64,000 bases of DNA, taken from positions 2,866,134 to 2,930,133 of the forward strand of contig CP034989.1 of the NCBI GenBank assembly GCA_004026145.2, read 5' to 3'. Made by a program: the position numbers and the translations under genes. Shown here piece after piece: positions 12,702-27,200 of this stretch; the stretch's first letter is position 1; each line of letters opens with the position of its first letter. The DNA is from Takifugu bimaculatus (Eukaryota > Chordata > Actinopteri > Tetraodontiformes > Tetraodontidae). The notes beneath the pieces are model-generated. The model was given only the letters and a program-made list of their open reading frames with translations, made no database searches and was not told the origin of the DNA.

Positions 12702-15700
12702 CAGCTTTTGTCCTTCTATACTGCTATAATCTCATGATTCTATGGCCTGCTTTGTGTTAGCAACCACAGGTGCACCTAAGGAACATACACTTTCCACGCA
12801 CACACACACCACCTGGTCATCCATCACTGTCTGTATTCCACTCAGGCAACAGATGTTGCAACCCTGTCATAATTCTTTGACAGGCTTTTCTGGGCCCCTG
12901 GCGTCTAACCCACTTACCCCGCAGCCTGTACCTCATCAACACCTACAAGAACATTTCTCTCAATGTATGTAGTTGGTTGCAGGCTGAGACATTAAAAAAG
13001 CTTTGTACTCTTTTAAAGAGACGTAAACCAGGCCTTTGCTTGTGTTTGCAGTGCATTTTTAATGCCTCCATGCCCTTTTTATCCGCTGGTTGTCATGACT
13101 ACAGCTGCAACTGTTGCCTGATTTGATTAAGAAACGTTTAACCGGACGCATTTCTACGTTTGCACCCTTTTCTATGCATCATAACTCCCCTCCACACCAT
13201 TACAGTCGATTAAAGAGCATGTGATATGCGTTGGCTAGCACGAGCGGCTGCTAACGAAGGATAACTTCACACGCTTTGACTAAGAGAGCTGCATTTATTC
13301 AAGGAGATGTTTCTGCTGAGCAGCCTGAGACTGACAGATTCACTCAAAGCAACAGCTCGTGAAAGGTCCTGTAAAAATAACTGGGAGGAGAGAAGGAGGG
13401 TGATGAGGTGGGGAATGGACTCGAAGAACGGCTGCGAAAGTACAATTATATGCTACAGGAGTAAAGCTGGAGAGTTAGAGGGAGGGGCGCGACGACTCCC
13501 GCTTATTTCCAATCATAACATACATTCCTCGAGACTTGAACCGATATTCATCTCTAATAATTACCTTCTGTGTGTATGCCGGAATTATCACTTCATGAAC
13601 TGACTCATCCTGTTGAAATTAAGAACTAATCAGCAGGTTTGCGTCAGTAACTCGCGTTGGAGTCGATCTGCCTCGACACTCCTAGAACATGCTGATAGTG
13701 TCAGACAATGAGATGAGTCCCAGGTGTTTGGGTTTATGCTGAGCTTGCAGTTTTGGTGGTGGGACGCGGCACGGCGTGTCAGGACACCCTGGGTGACTTG
13801 CCTTCCTGATGCGGGACGTTACCGAAAGTGCTGCGCATTTGTGCTCGGATGGGCTTTGATTTGTACGGGCCGTGGGTGACGAAGCCGCTCGTGCTCGCCA
13901 CGCCTCGGCTGCTGCCAGGGTTTGACTTTGCAGCTGTTTTCTCGAGCACGTCATCCTCAACTGGACACATCCCCATCCTTCTAAATATCACAAACTCTTC
14001 CCGCCAGCTTCCCTAATTCCCTAATTTCCTTTCCTCTGCGTAGAGGATGCAGGCGTAGGTCAGCGAGGCGATATAAGGAAAGCTTAAATAACACACACAC
14101 ACATACCTCTGCATTAACTCTGCCGCAATGATGTGGCACTGCGCTCAGTAACTATGGCAACGGCACTCTGCATTGCACCTCCCTCTCTTTCAGCCCGCGC
14201 ACGTGCGCTCGAGCCTCCTCCCTGCGTTCCCCGTGGACAGATTAATTCCCTGCCAGATTCTTTCCTTGTCAACTCGCTGAAACAAAAAGTTTCAGTTTTA
14301 ATTAGTTTGGTGCAGTGTCTCGCTTCATCTATCTATCACTCCGGCTCCCTCCCCCTGTTTGTCCCCTCCTTCACTCTCCCTCTTGCTTTCTAGTGTAATT
14401 AAAGACAGTCAGCACAGATAATAGAACCATAATAGTGTGTAATTACAATAATCAATACACAGCGTATAGTAAGGACATTGCCATTCATCAATATGCAGAC
14501 AGGAGCCGGGCAGTTTCAGTCGGTCGTTTGGTAATGTGTCGTGCAGGTCTTCAAGGTTAGCTTAGCATAAAACACCTGGAAAACTGCTAGCCGACGTGCT
14601 AATCTGTTCCCTTTAAAAGTGCTGACAGACCTGCTTTGTGACACTTTCTTGTGCTAAGCTAGGCTAGCCTACTTCCCGGCTCTAAGCTACAGAACTAGTG
14701 TATTTGGGGGTCTATTCAGAATAATAATAAACTCTGCTTTTATCAGTCTTTGTTCTGGAGTCCATGTGGATGGTTGCCATGGTTCCTCCGTTGCTTTTCC
14801 ATACGTGTTGTGGCATCTGCCCTCACATTCTTCAGAACATGAAATCTGAAGACTGCCTGTCATACATATTTATGACGCGCGGTTTCACGGTAACACCAAT
14901 CTGTCATTTGTTCTGTATCTAATCTGACCCGGACAGACACGAATACTCTCATCGGATTGGCCAACTGACGCATGTGAACATGACACAGTATTCCCTGTGT
15001 CGGGATGTTTGCTAGGCTCTCAACCACCCATTCAAGTTGCGTCTGGCTGGATGCCTCAGGCTGTCTGTCCGGCGATGGCAGATCCCATTAGATAGACGTG
15101 GGACAGGCCTCGACAGATACCCTTACTGGAACAATACTGCCCCCTCCAGGGTGGGCTGACCTCACCTGGCAACCTACGAATGGCCGCCTGAGGGGAACGA
15201 TAAAGAAGAAATTACAGCTTTTAAGGCAGGTGGGATTTTACCGCCCAGCCTTGCAAGTGCGTGCGCGAGGTGATAAAGTGCCGACGTGCAAACGAACACA
15301 CATACTTATTTCATATTTTCTTTCTTTTTTTTTAAAGCCTTTTGACCTTTAAATAGACTGTCAGCAGTTCCTGGAGGGTGACGACAACCGTTTATAAAGC
15401 CTCTCTTTCCTTTTGCGATCAACAAAACCCTCCATAGTTTCTCCACCTTTCTGGAAATATTTATGCATTTATGTACCTATATGTGAATGCACACTTGCTA
15501 ATTTCACATATATATCACACGTGTTGCTCTGGCAGAGTGTAAACACGCAAAAGAGCATGAAATGATGGCAGTATGTTACCATTTAACCTACCATTATTGG
15601 TTCTTTTAGAGCATCTAAGGGGTGCCTTCAAAGGATATAACGTACAAATTTGGGAGGCTTTCGTTCTCTCCTCCCTCCACAAGTGTCCTTGTTCCTGTTG

Positions 15701-17028
15701 TTGCCATCATCTCCTGGCTCCCACTTTAGAAATAATAACCTTTATTTGTTGGGGGGGTCTTTTCACATTATTATTCAGGAACTATTGCTGTGCAGCCATT
15801 TTTCCTTGAGCCTCCTCCATCTGTGCATCCCTCCAGCACCGGCACACTTGAATTTCCTCGACGTAGCGCCCACAGAAAGCAGCGAGCGCCTCCAACTATG
15901 CAACAAATTATTATCTGTTTCCTCACTCCACAGTGCCAAGAATATTAATTTCCATCAAAGAGGGGTGTTTTTAAAGGGCACAAACTGTGCAGAGAGGGGA
16001 TTACAGCCCAGGGAGGTGAGCCAGAGGTGCGTGACAGGGGACAAAGGTCATGCGACGCTTATAGGGACCCCTCTGAGGTCCTCCACTCCACCGCACTGAT
16101 GTGGTTACATGTGACAGGCAGCAGCTTTCGTTAGACTGGATCAGGATGCAGAAGCAGCGTTTGTTCTCAAACCGCTCTCAAGGTCAGTCGATGGCCGGCG
16201 TACCTGCGGAGAAATGTGGAGGGGCGGGGAAAAAAAGAAAAAGTTCTGAATCATGCCGCAGTGTTTTCATTTTCCACGTTGCTGAACCACGTCCCCCCCA
16301 ACCCCCCTGCTCCTCCTCCGCAGCGCTGTCGGCGGTTAATACACCGGAAAAACAAGCGAAACGCGAAGGAAAAAGGAAGGTTTTTTTATGCAAACATTCA
16401 CTTTTGGTGTCTCAGAACACGCCTGTCTTCCATCCCGTCCAGTATGCTGCTGCACAGCTCCAGTGCCCTGCTCCCTGCAGACTTGTCTCTGCCTGTGTGT
16501 GTCTTTGAGAGCCCTCAGCCGTGCAGCGTTACACAACACAGGATGACACATTCCAGCGAGTTCACTGCCTGACTGATGGAGGGAAAAACTCTCCGGCTTC
16601 AGCGATGAGGTCACCCTGGCTAATGTCTGGCAAATACCTGGTGAGCTCACACCCCGGATTTTACAAGATATTCTGTTGTCCTCCTGTAAGTAAACAAGTG
16701 AAAAGCTGACAACGGCGTATTTTAGCCAAGGCTGAGTTCACACCTTTCCTGTGGTTGCCTTCCTGTTTAGCCAGCAAATGTGTAAAACCGCAGTTAGGTG
16801 TATTATCTTCTGTATTGTGCACATTTATTGTATGAGCAATTTTCCCAGTATGGCCTTTGGGGGGGGGGGGGTCTATAATTTTCATTTCATTGTCGCTTAT
16901 TTGCTTTGCTAAGTTCAGTTTATGTCATTTTTTTTTAAAAAATATTGCATTTCCCACCTGTTTTATTACCTGATCCTGCAATAATCCATTGCTGTTTCTC
17001 CATGTTTGCTCCCAGTATGAGAGTCCCC

Positions 17029-17031
<3 letters not shown>

Positions 17032-17095
<64 letters not shown>
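17032..17095. repeat. (CA)n microsatellite
   Basis: About 32 uninterrupted CA units in the intergenic interval. Simple repeat, likely length-polymorphic. Confidence 0.95.
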
Positions 17096-17096
<1 letters not shown>

Positions 17097-20000
17097 CCCA
17101 TGAAGCAGCTTTGACCTGAAGCCTTCATCCTGCCTGCAAGGAAGCCAAACACCCCCTCTTCAGTACTTGCGGTTACAACACGACATATTAGAGCAACTAA
17201 CACGTGTTTTAGCGGAGTCACTCTCCAAATTGAAATAAATGCTTCACAAATAAAGGTTAAAAGAGATAAAGGCCCTAAAACTGGAATGAAATCCAGTGTA
17301 ATAGTGATACTCAGAGGGTGTTAAATTGCAAATACCCTTCAGACATAAAGTAAAAATAGGTTGTTAATCACTGTGTAGGGCTTGACATCTGCCTGCTTCT
17401 GCTAGATTTGTCGCAAGATTTGGAAAAAATTATGTGAAAACAGGGTGAGGAGGCCATAAATTACACGAGATGTGTGACGTAACGCAGTTTCTCGGTAGTT
17501 GTCACCATAAATATGACACGTGGGACGTGCGTACAGGTGCTTCATCCCAGTACGGCTGCACACCCGAACCAGCTGCCTGCTCCAATCCCAATCTTGGCTC
17601 ATTAAAGCAGGATAAGGCTCAGCTGAGCAGCAAATGTAGAGAATTGTGAGTCTCCCTACGATCTCCTTCAGCCTGATAAGGTTTGGGAGCGAACGGTGTC
17701 TGATTCCAACAAACCTGTGTTTTACCAGGGATCGTAGGGACCAGCCGACCCCGGATCGGCTTTTCTCGCCACCGAGAGCACAAACCAGAATGCTGGATTC
17801 CGCTAGCGATGCCGGAGGGGATGTTTTTGGCATTCAGCTCAGCTCTGGGGTCAGGTTTAATTGGCAGCATTTGGTCTAAGTGGCACATTTTAACCAGGCA
17901 GGGTAATTTCTCAGAACACCTGGATTTACCCAGCAGTGTCTTAAAGCCTCGCTTGTTTGTGCTTTGCGGCTAATCGTTCAGTCTGCCAACTGAAAAGAGC
18001 CAGAACAGGGATGGAGAGCAGCAGCAGCAGCAGGCGCAGCAACAGCCGGGATAATAAATCCTGGAAAATAGCTCAACTTTAATAGCACGGTCAAAACAAA
18101 CACACTGAATTCAGAATTCAGTGAAGAGTCAGGTAGAGATTTTAGAAAGTCTTTTCCTAAAGGTTCCTCCTCACTCTGCTGTGAGCCCAAATGTCCGTCT
18201 TCTCTCTTTAAAAAAACAAATGCACCCATTTCTCCTCTTCTGACTTGTTTTACTGCCTCTCATTATCGTTCTCTCTGTATGTGAGGCTTCCAAAAGGTTA
18301 ACAGGCAAGTGGGGACAGCTGCTGACCTCTGACCCGCGGGATTTTTTGCCTCTCTCCGGGACAGATGCGTTGAAAGTGTTGTCTATCTTTATCTTTAAAT
18401 GTCAATGTTATAATAACGTATTATCTCAAGTGTGTGTCAATTGGAGAATTTTGACATCAGACTCACACTTTCGCTGAAATACTCCCAGTTTTTGCACTGT
18501 GGTTGTTTCTGGTGCGTCTGTGTAAATGGAGGTGCATTAAAAAAAGACTGATTTTCTTCATTATTTGCGCCTCAGAGTGGTAATTGGACACACTCTCATG
18601 ACTAATTCTTTCAGCCCAGACTTCTGCAGCATCTCAATCGAGTGGCGTTGTGCAGCTCATCTGAAAAAAAACCCCAAAAAACAAGCCCCTCTCGCCGCTG
18701 TTTTCTTCCCGTTGCCATGGCAGCTTGTATGTCAACCGAGGATGGGACATCAGGCCTGTTCTGAAGCACCTCCGTGTTCATGCGTCTGTATGGCGGCGCC
18801 GTTAGCAGCATTAGCCAGCGACCACAGAAACGCTGCCCATCCTCCTGACGTGGATCAAATCTGACAGGCATCCGTCTTTCCTGTAGTCCCTCCGACCCCC
18901 CCCCACCCCCTTCCCCCCCATCACTGCCAAACATTCACCAATTATACAGAGCAGGGTAAAAAAAAAAGAGAAAAGTAATCATTTCTGAATGTCAGCCGAA
19001 AACTTCAATTTACATAATCAAAGTGACTTTTGAGAAATCGCACAATTAACGACGTGCCTTACAACCAGTGGGAAAATGAATGTTCGATTCCCGTCGCCTC
19101 GGCGATGGAGGCGGCGGAGCGCAGAGGAACGAGGAGGAGAAATTAAGATTTGCACAAATGCATTAAATCTTTATGTCATCAAATTAGAAGTAGAAGCTCT
19201 TTGAAAAGCTGCCACGAGGCATGAATGGGAAACAGCCGCGGCTCATCCAAACAGAATATTCCGAGGTAATTATACTCACTTTTACCTCCAGCGCATCAGC
19301 AACAGTGCTTATAGAAGTGATACGGCCTTCAAGAAATATGTCTGTAGAATAAATAAAGCGTCTAAAATGACCTTTTCCGGCTGGATTTTGCTGGGATGGA
19401 ACCTGTTCTGCTCCACAGTCGCGCTCTAAGTGCTTCCGGTTGATGTTCCTCGGGGGCTCTCGGCTTCCCCGCTTGACTTTTGTTTGTTTTCCCTCGTCCT
19501 CCTTCACCCTTTTCACTTCTTTGACACAAAAGCAATTTAATCAAACTTTTGTCGCGGCACCTCTCGCGACTGGGGAGCGCAATTAGCGGAGACGAGGCCT
19601 GTTAATCTCCCCCGTCTGAACAGGTCCCCAACACCTTTTATTTCTAATCACAGCTGCTGCCGAAAGCCACTCAGGTTTATTCAGCTGTGGCGCCACATTT
19701 TGTTTCGCATGTGTGCCGGTTTGGCAGCTTGTTTATATTAAAAAAAATGGCTGTTTAGCTTTAAACTGTTGGTTTTTCGAGGCTCAGCATGTGTGACGCT
19801 AACGATATGTTCATGTACTGGTTTATGTCCTGGTCCGACTGGACTGTGATCCCATAATCTTGCAAGTTTCCCAGCGTGTTTGAGTTACAGCGTGTCGAGG
19901 CTGACAGCTGGTTAAACCTAATTAAACTGGTCGCCACATTCCTGGGTTCCACCATTAAAGATGACCCAATGCCCTCCGGTGCGCGCACAAAGGAAGAGGG

Positions 20001-20584
20001 GGCGTGCAAAACATGACAGATTTATTGTTTTTCCTTTCTTTTCTTTAAGCGTCCTTGCGTTATTTTAGTCGGGGCTCTTGTGAGCACTCGTTCGCTTAAT
20101 GGGTGTTTTGGAAAAGTCGAACCCTGAGGAAAGGCACAACTATCACAGATTAGTTTTGCACCGTCATGTTCACGTTTAGCTACATTGGGCGCCAGCGCCA
20201 GGCCGCGTGTGTCTCCGCCTCCCCTGCGGAGGGGTAGATGAGTAGTAATGCATTCCTGGCGAGGTCAACGCTCATTCATAACCCCCACCTTTGTGCTCAA
20301 CAGGTTACAGCAGCTCTAACACATACACACATACACCTCCTCTCTCACTCAGACACACACACGCAGAAGGTTATCTGTCATAACCAACCACCGCAGGAAT
20401 ACAACATCAGCCCCGCACTGCTGTCACACTCGGATGAAAGTTTTGCCTGTAGTTTAGGGGGTATTTCCCCCCCATTGGCTGTCAAGAGGTTGCCTGGATT
20501 TGGAAGATAATGATGATTCTCTTGTCTGCAGTGGTAAGTCAGACCCACATGGGCCTGTTTCAGAACTCTGGTGAACTTTGAGGA

Positions 20585-20617
20585 TGTGTGTGTGTGTGTG
20601 TGTGGGGGGGGGGGGGG
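20585..20617. repeat. (TG)n tract joined to a G run
   Basis: About ten TG units run directly into a stretch of about 15 G. Simple sequence in the intergenic interval. Confidence 0.9.
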
Positions 20618-23600
20618 TGCATTGCAAGAACAGGAATAAGAAATGAGTCTTACACGTGTGTGGAATCTGCTGAAGTGACTGAACCAAACAGGCTGTTTGA
20701 TGAGACGGTCTCTCTCTCCTATCGACCTCCAGCGAAATGCAGAGTGATTTAAAGGCAGCATCCCGACGCACACCTGAAAGTTACCGCACCAAAGGCTGCA
20801 GCTATCAGACGCCGCACTTCCGAGCCGCCTGCGTTATTTTGCACCGTTACCGTTTTTCCACCTGTGGGGGATAATCCATCCTGCGGAGTGTTGAAGTGAA
20901 AAAGGCCATTATGTAAAAGAAAAACGCTGAAACGCACAGTCAGACTTGCGAGGTGTGAACGTGCGAGGGGGGAGTCAATGAGATGGGGACAGGGGGGTAA
21001 GCCAGGGTTGGTTCTGCACCCTTATTTAATCCTGCAGAAGTGGGGCAAAACCCACCAACGGGGCCAGAATAGACACAATCGGACGCTGGGAGGGCTCGTG
21101 TTCTTGGTGTGGTCTGATGATGAAGGCTCTTGTCACCGTTAGATCTTCACAGGCACGTCTGTGTGTTCAGGATTACGACTCTAGGCTTCACACGGAGGGT
21201 TTGAGCTAGTGTTCACGTAGTTCTTTCACTTAATTTAACTACCTTCAATATGTGCGGGGGCTTAATCCGGGGAGCATTTATAGGTCTTTATGCTATTTTC
21301 CCCAAAACAGTTCATTTGATCCTACTTGACAGCTGCTTTCCGGTTCAGGCTGCGGCTCCTTTCGCTAGATTTAGCCTTAAATCTGAGTCGCTGCTGTACG
21401 AGCACACGTGTTGAAGCCAACACAACCGGCATCTCCTGTGCGGGACACACAAAAACGCACACTTTTCTCGTGCTCAGCGGCAGAAAATCGTTCCTCCAGT
21501 CCAGTTAACATGTTCACAGGTCCCTGAATGAGCGCCTCAGTACATCCATGATCACGTTATTTCACTTACTCACCACCCAGTGAGAGACTCGTTTGGCTAA
21601 ATTCTTCAATATTTTTTGACGTGTCGTCTCTTTTGCAGCACGAGGCGAAGAATATATTTGGGTCACATCCCTAATCAGGTCCTACTTATTGTGTCCTATG
21701 TTGTGCCTGAAGATATTTCTGACGCAACTGGACCAAAGGAAGAGTTAAAATGTTTCCTTTAGACTGAAGTTTGGACGTGCCAGAGCCTTCGCCAGAGGAC
21801 AAATACTACGGTGTGCTCAGTCATTCATCAGATCACAGGATTGTCTTCTCCAGGTACGTGCAGAGGCAGATCGGAGCCCAGCACTGGTATGTGAAGAGCG
21901 GATTTTTCTTTTTGTTTTTTTTTTGGGAGGGAGCTGTGTTGCATTCAAGTTGAAGCTCTGCCAAAACTAACTTCCTTCTGTGGTTGTTAACCAGTCAAGC
22001 TGATGGGACCAGGCGTAGGAATGTGCTGGAAGCCTCATGGACGATCTCTTCTGGGATTAAACTAGATTAGACGGACAGAATGTGGGCGTCACACACCAGT
22101 TGTTACGTCCCCGTAAACATGTGATTCTCTAATCAGGTTTCATTGGTTTTCAAATGGGATCTGTTAATGATCCCCCCGACAGTGAGTTCCAGCTGAATTC
22201 TTCCGGCTCCTCATCGATTGTGCTGACTGAAAGAGGCGTATTTGAAGCAGCGGGTTTAAATTTACATACCTGAAGCAAGATCCTTGCGCGGAGTTCGAAA
22301 CGGGCCGTCCAGCAGCGTGATTGGACAATAGGTTGCCGTAATTGCAGCTCACTTTAAAACTTAGCTTCCCTTAATATCACTTCGCAGTCTGTCTGTCAAA
22401 AAAGAAGACTTTTCTTAAATTATTTTAATGCCCGAACATCACATTTACTCTCAGGAGCAGTTTTATTCCTCCGTAGACACTGTAGAGTGCAACGATGACC
22501 TGATGTGAACTTCCATGTTCTTTTTTCGACAAGGAAACGTTCAACTCGCATCGTTGAGTTTCACATTGCACCAACTTGCAACAAAAGCCGGGACAATCAG
22601 GACGAATTATTCAAATTAGCATGCACAGTAGAGCTGAAACTTTCATTAAATTTGAGGGTTTTGCATCTGTGTCCCCAAAAAAAGGTTATGAAATGAAACC
22701 AAATGTGAATTAACTTAAGATCTTCATCTTTAATTTGAAAAATAATTAACTTATTGTTCAGGAATGATGAAAAATGGCATTTTATACACGGTACTTAGAT
22801 CTCCCAACCATTTTAGCTGCTGCATTTGTCTTTTGTGGAGCATCTCAGCATTAAACTGAGGTCTTCAGGAATGAAATGGCCAAAGCTGTTAAATGATAAA
22901 TGCCGTATTCGGTGAGCCAGCATCCCTCCAACAGGCCCCTGCAGCAGAGGAAGAAGGAAACTCTTCCTTCCAGGAGGCTTAAATTGTGCTTCAACACCGT
23001 CCGTATTGTGCGTTACTCTACCGAGGGAGTAGAGGGAGAGATCCAGCCAAAAAAACACAATAACAGCAGCCATGGATGTTTATTTTTTAAGTCAAAGTGT
23101 TTGTGCTGGCTGGCAGGAGTCATGAACTCACATTACTATGCGGTGAAACGGTGGGCAGGTTGAAAATGTTCATTTCCTTTTCCCGTGCACTAAAACACAA
23201 GAGGTAATAAGTACAAATAAACCCAAAGAGCAACACCGCCTCTCTGCAGATTTGCCTGGGAGCTACATATTTTTCTAATTACACAAACCATAAGCAATTA
23301 GTTATACTGTCTTGGGCTTACTTTCATTAAAAATTTGAGTGGTTGAGCTGCGCAGACCCGAATGTGGAGCGGTTACAGTAATTGTCTGAGGCAGGTGCAC
23401 GATGTCCAGAGGTTCGCACGCAGCCTCCACTGCCGGGAAGTCATAAAAGAGACTCTTTTAGTAATAACTGTGTATGGAGAAAAGATATGTGACACAGGAA
23501 GTGAGAGCCAATCGTTCCAATTCCACCCAGGGAGGAGGCTGCAGGGAGCAACGAGCCCCTCTTGCCTCTAAAAGAACTTCTCCCAGACTTATTAAGAAAG

Positions 23601-24207
23601 GAAAATGCAAAACAATTCGGAGCAAATATTCTTTCCATTGATCCAGAGTATGAGCCTATTGATCAGTTGGCGCTATCCCGAAACAAACCCGGCGTTGCAA
23701 GCGAGCTATAATAAACTTTAATGTCCATGTATGTCCATAATGTTTTGATTTCCCAGTAACTGCCTTTAATGGCCTTTATATTTGAAGGTTTAAAAGCCAG
23801 CTTGATGCTTTTATTACTGCGGTGCCATTTGGATCTGTTGCAAAATGGATTACCGAGAGAACTGGTCCGCAAATGTAGCCGCGCAGCAACAGATGCATCA
23901 CGCGGACCCTCGGTATAAACAATTTAATGATCGCGCAATCAATAGCAGGGGAAACAAGGTTATGTTCAAATGAAACCACGTTGCAGGGGCTGAGTTTTCG
24001 AAGGCGTGGCCGCTCCAGCCTCTGCGTATCAGCTACAGTTTGATTCTTTATTATCTTCATGGTTGGTTATTAGCGCTAATGACTTTGTCCTACTTCATTT
24101 GTGTATTCTCAGAGAGGAAGAAGGAAGAATTGATGACGGCAGAGGGGGATCCAGGAAGGGCCACAGCGACGAGAAGAACCGAGAGGAGGAGGAGGAGGAG
24201 GAAGAGC

Positions 24208-24283
24208 ATGGGTCACTCCTACGTGTGGATCGTTTTACTGTCACTTTCTTTCTCCCAGCAGAGCATCGCAGCACAACCTGAAG
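24208..24283 (+). CDS. col7a1l: Collagen VII-like exon 1: signal peptide
   Basis: The ATG at 24208 gives MGHSYVWIVLLSLSFSQQSI then AAQPE: a polar start, a hydrophobic core and a small-residue cleavage region (AA-Q). It ends in phase 1 at CCTGAAG|gtgccg. The frame is also open upstream to 24040 with an earlier Met, but that version adds a highly basic RRRRRRK stretch before the hydrophobic core, so I prefer 24208. An AG at about 24111 could be the acceptor of an untranslated upstream exon. Confidence 0.7.
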
Positions 24284-27200
24284 GTGCCGACGGATGTTTC
24301 AGCATCGCATGCATGCACGTTTATCATGCAGCATAATGTACTATTTATTTTCCAGCTTTACGGCTCGTGCGCACAAAGCAACAGGGAACTAGTTGAATCT
24401 GCTGCCCCCGTGTGGCCGAGATCATCAAGCTGCACAATATTCATTGCACACAGTTTGGAATCATGAATTTAAATGCTAAACCTGCACAATAGAAACAAGG
24501 CTGGTAGACCTGATATGCGACAGATTACTCATACAAAACACAGGAAGTGCAAACGACCAAGCAATTACTTGAAAAATTTGGGAATAAATGATCGCTCCGG
24601 AGCTCCTCTCCGATCTGTTTCTTCTTAAAATCCAAACCTTTGGCTTCATACTGCTGATGCTTTGCAGTTTTTCCTCTTGATCTTGTTGGAGCTGCAGTTC
24701 CCTGCAGCAGGCTGAGGGTTATATCTAATGCATTAATCAATGGTGATCCAACAGCTGGTGCAGATATGCTATAAGCAAACTACGCTTAATCCCCCCCGGC
24801 GTGATTGGCGCTCTTACCCGCCTGTCAGGCTTGACAGACAGCCTGGTTCTTTTCAGGTTCCTGCTTAATGCACGTAGTTGAACGAAATAGTTCCGCGGCT
24901 GGTCGAGAGGACGGCCGAGAAGCACCCCGCAATGTTGGATGGTGGACTGGACACATATGTCCCTCTGAGTGAGCGCTGGGGATTACAGCCAAAGGAAACG
25001 GGGCGAGATAGTAAAGGGAAAGCTCTGTAATGGGACAGACGCCAGCAGAGGAGCTGAGTTATGGCTTACAGAAGCGAACGGCGGTGGCCATCCAGCAGAA
25101 AGGCCAATCAATGCTGTTGTCGCAGTGGGTTATTGCATGTGTAATGCCAAGGCGTTGACTGGAGCGGCATCGGCACTCGCAGCAGATTTAAGCTTTCATC
25201 AATACAGCCCTAATGCACGCACCCATAGGTCTGTGTACACGTCTTCAATCAATGGGAAGGCTGTTTCCCGCCCTGCGTCTGACCTTTCAACCCTCATCCT
25301 CCCCAGCAGATCAGGATGTTAGAAGGGAATATTTGGACTCACCCTGATTTTGGGCTGTTTACGCTGTTATTCTCCCCGTTCCTCCTCATTGCTGTAGTCA
25401 GGTTTTATCTTTGGAGTGCCCAGAATATTAATAGTCTCTTCTGCTCACTTGCGTCTCATTAAAAATTCAGGGGGATTTGTGCAGTTCTCCTGCAACATTA
25501 AACACAGCAGAGCAGAGCAAGACTGCGATCTGGTGGTTACCGTGAGGAGGAATGGGGGGGGTTCACTCTTCTTTTGCTTCTCTCAGCGTGCAGGACGGTG
25601 GCGCAGGCGGACATTGTGTTCCTGGTAGATGAGTCATGGAGTGTGGGGCCGAGCAGCTTCTCCCATGTCAAGGACTTCGTTTCAGCCATCATCACCAGCT
25701 TCAAGGACAGTGTGGTGGGGAGTGAGGGGGTCCGCTTTGGGGTCACGGTCTTTGGGGACGTCCCCAAGTAGGTCCAGAATACGCACAACTGTACAACCAA
25801 AGTGACTTAAAACTGTGGAAAATGATCTTTCCCCATCTTCCTTTTCAGAATGAGGATCGCTTTGACAGACTACAGCTCCCTGGAAGAGGTCCTGAGGGCC
25901 ATCAGAGATCTCCCCTACGAGGGGCGATCCAGGAGGATCGGTGACGCCCTGGCATTTCTGGTCCATCAGGTCTTCAGCCCTGCCATCAGTCGCGACCACA
26001 CCCCGAAGGTACCTTGGGGTGGGGTTGGAGCTCAACAGGGAAAAACAAGGAAATAATGAACTCGAGATTAGAGCCCGTTTTTCCAAAGAGCGCCGCTTCC
26101 AGCAGGCTGCCCACATGGCTGGAGGAGTTCGTCTTTCCTTGGTAGCGCCATAAAACCACCTAAAAAACAAACAGAATAAACAGTCGGACTTTATGCTGGC
26201 AAGGAAAACAGATTATATTTGAGATGAACTTAAGTGGGAACAAAAGGAGCTTCGAAATGCTCATTTTGGAGCAGTTTCCACCAAATGAGCCTTGCCCACA
26301 TTGTGCTCATGAAATTAGTGTTGTGTCTTATGACAGGGCAACAGTCTGTAATTACAGCCGGTAGAATCCTAATTAACCTCGCGCTGTAATTGCCTTGTCA
26401 AATATCCAAACGCAGTCCAACAGCTCCAACAGTCAGACCCCGTGGCGCCTGCAGTTGGAATTCCCGTCATGTCTCCATCCAGCCGCGTGCTCGCAGATCG
26501 TCTTGCAGCAGCGCACTTGATGGGAGGAGACGGCGGATTGAGGATTTGGGCCGCGATATTGAACTGTTCACCCAGAGCTGGTGAGGAGGAGCCGCAGCCT
26601 CGCATTGATGCCGCAGCCTGCCCCACATCTTGACTGACCCAGGGATAAAAATTTAACGCGCAAATCAATTTCCCTTAATCGGCGAATTATCTGAGATCAA
26701 GGATCCTTGAAGCCCACTTAGAAAGTATTTATGAATTCAAATATGACTGATCTAGGTCTTCTGGGCAGGGGTAGGTCAGTCTCTAGGGGCCTGGGCTGAG
26801 ATATGATGGGTTGTTGGTTCAATCCCCTGTCTGGACAGACCATGGAAAGTGGTTTTGTTTGTGGGGGAGATCCCAGGACCATCCCAGGACCCAGGAGTCA
26901 TAAGCAGTCAAGAAAAAGAGTTAAAATAAGTCTGCCAGGCTCCTTGTAGAGAGGGATCCCTGTCAGGTTCTTCCATATCGAAATATTGGTTTGCATATCA
27001 AATATTTGTGTCATCACCTTCATTTATTGAACCAGATTGCAGTTTTGATCACAAACGGGCGCTCAGACGACCCGGTGGAGGCCGCAGCCAGACTCGTTGC
27101 CGACAACGGGATTTCCCTCTTCGCAGTCGGTAAGTGCCGACCGGAGTATTGCCAATTCCTTCGACATCCCCGCTGCAGCCGGCCCTCCCATTTTTTTCTT

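Larger units (their letters stand above)
12702..24100. other. Large gene-free interval between lrguk and the collagen gene
   Basis: About 11.4 kb without a protein I recognise, on either strand. Open frames up to 149 codons exist (for example near 15650-16099 on + and 17402-17833 on -), but they lack domain-like composition, splice context or homology I can name. The interval holds a 64-bp (CA)n tract, several G/C runs and repeated AT-rich patches with TAATTA-type cores (about 14390-14460, 18940-19200, 23260-23340). In a compact fish genome such a gap is a candidate regulatory domain. Confidence 0.5.

Noticed and set aside
15650..16099. 149-codon open frame in the gene-free interval
   Set aside because: Low-complexity Leu/Pro/Ser composition, no domain, no promoter or splice context; consistent with chance.
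16860..16872. G run and other homopolymers as G-quadruplex signals
   Set aside because: Single runs without four spaced G tracts; simple sequence only.
17402..17833. 143-codon minus-strand open frame
   Set aside because: No recognisable similarity or exon context.
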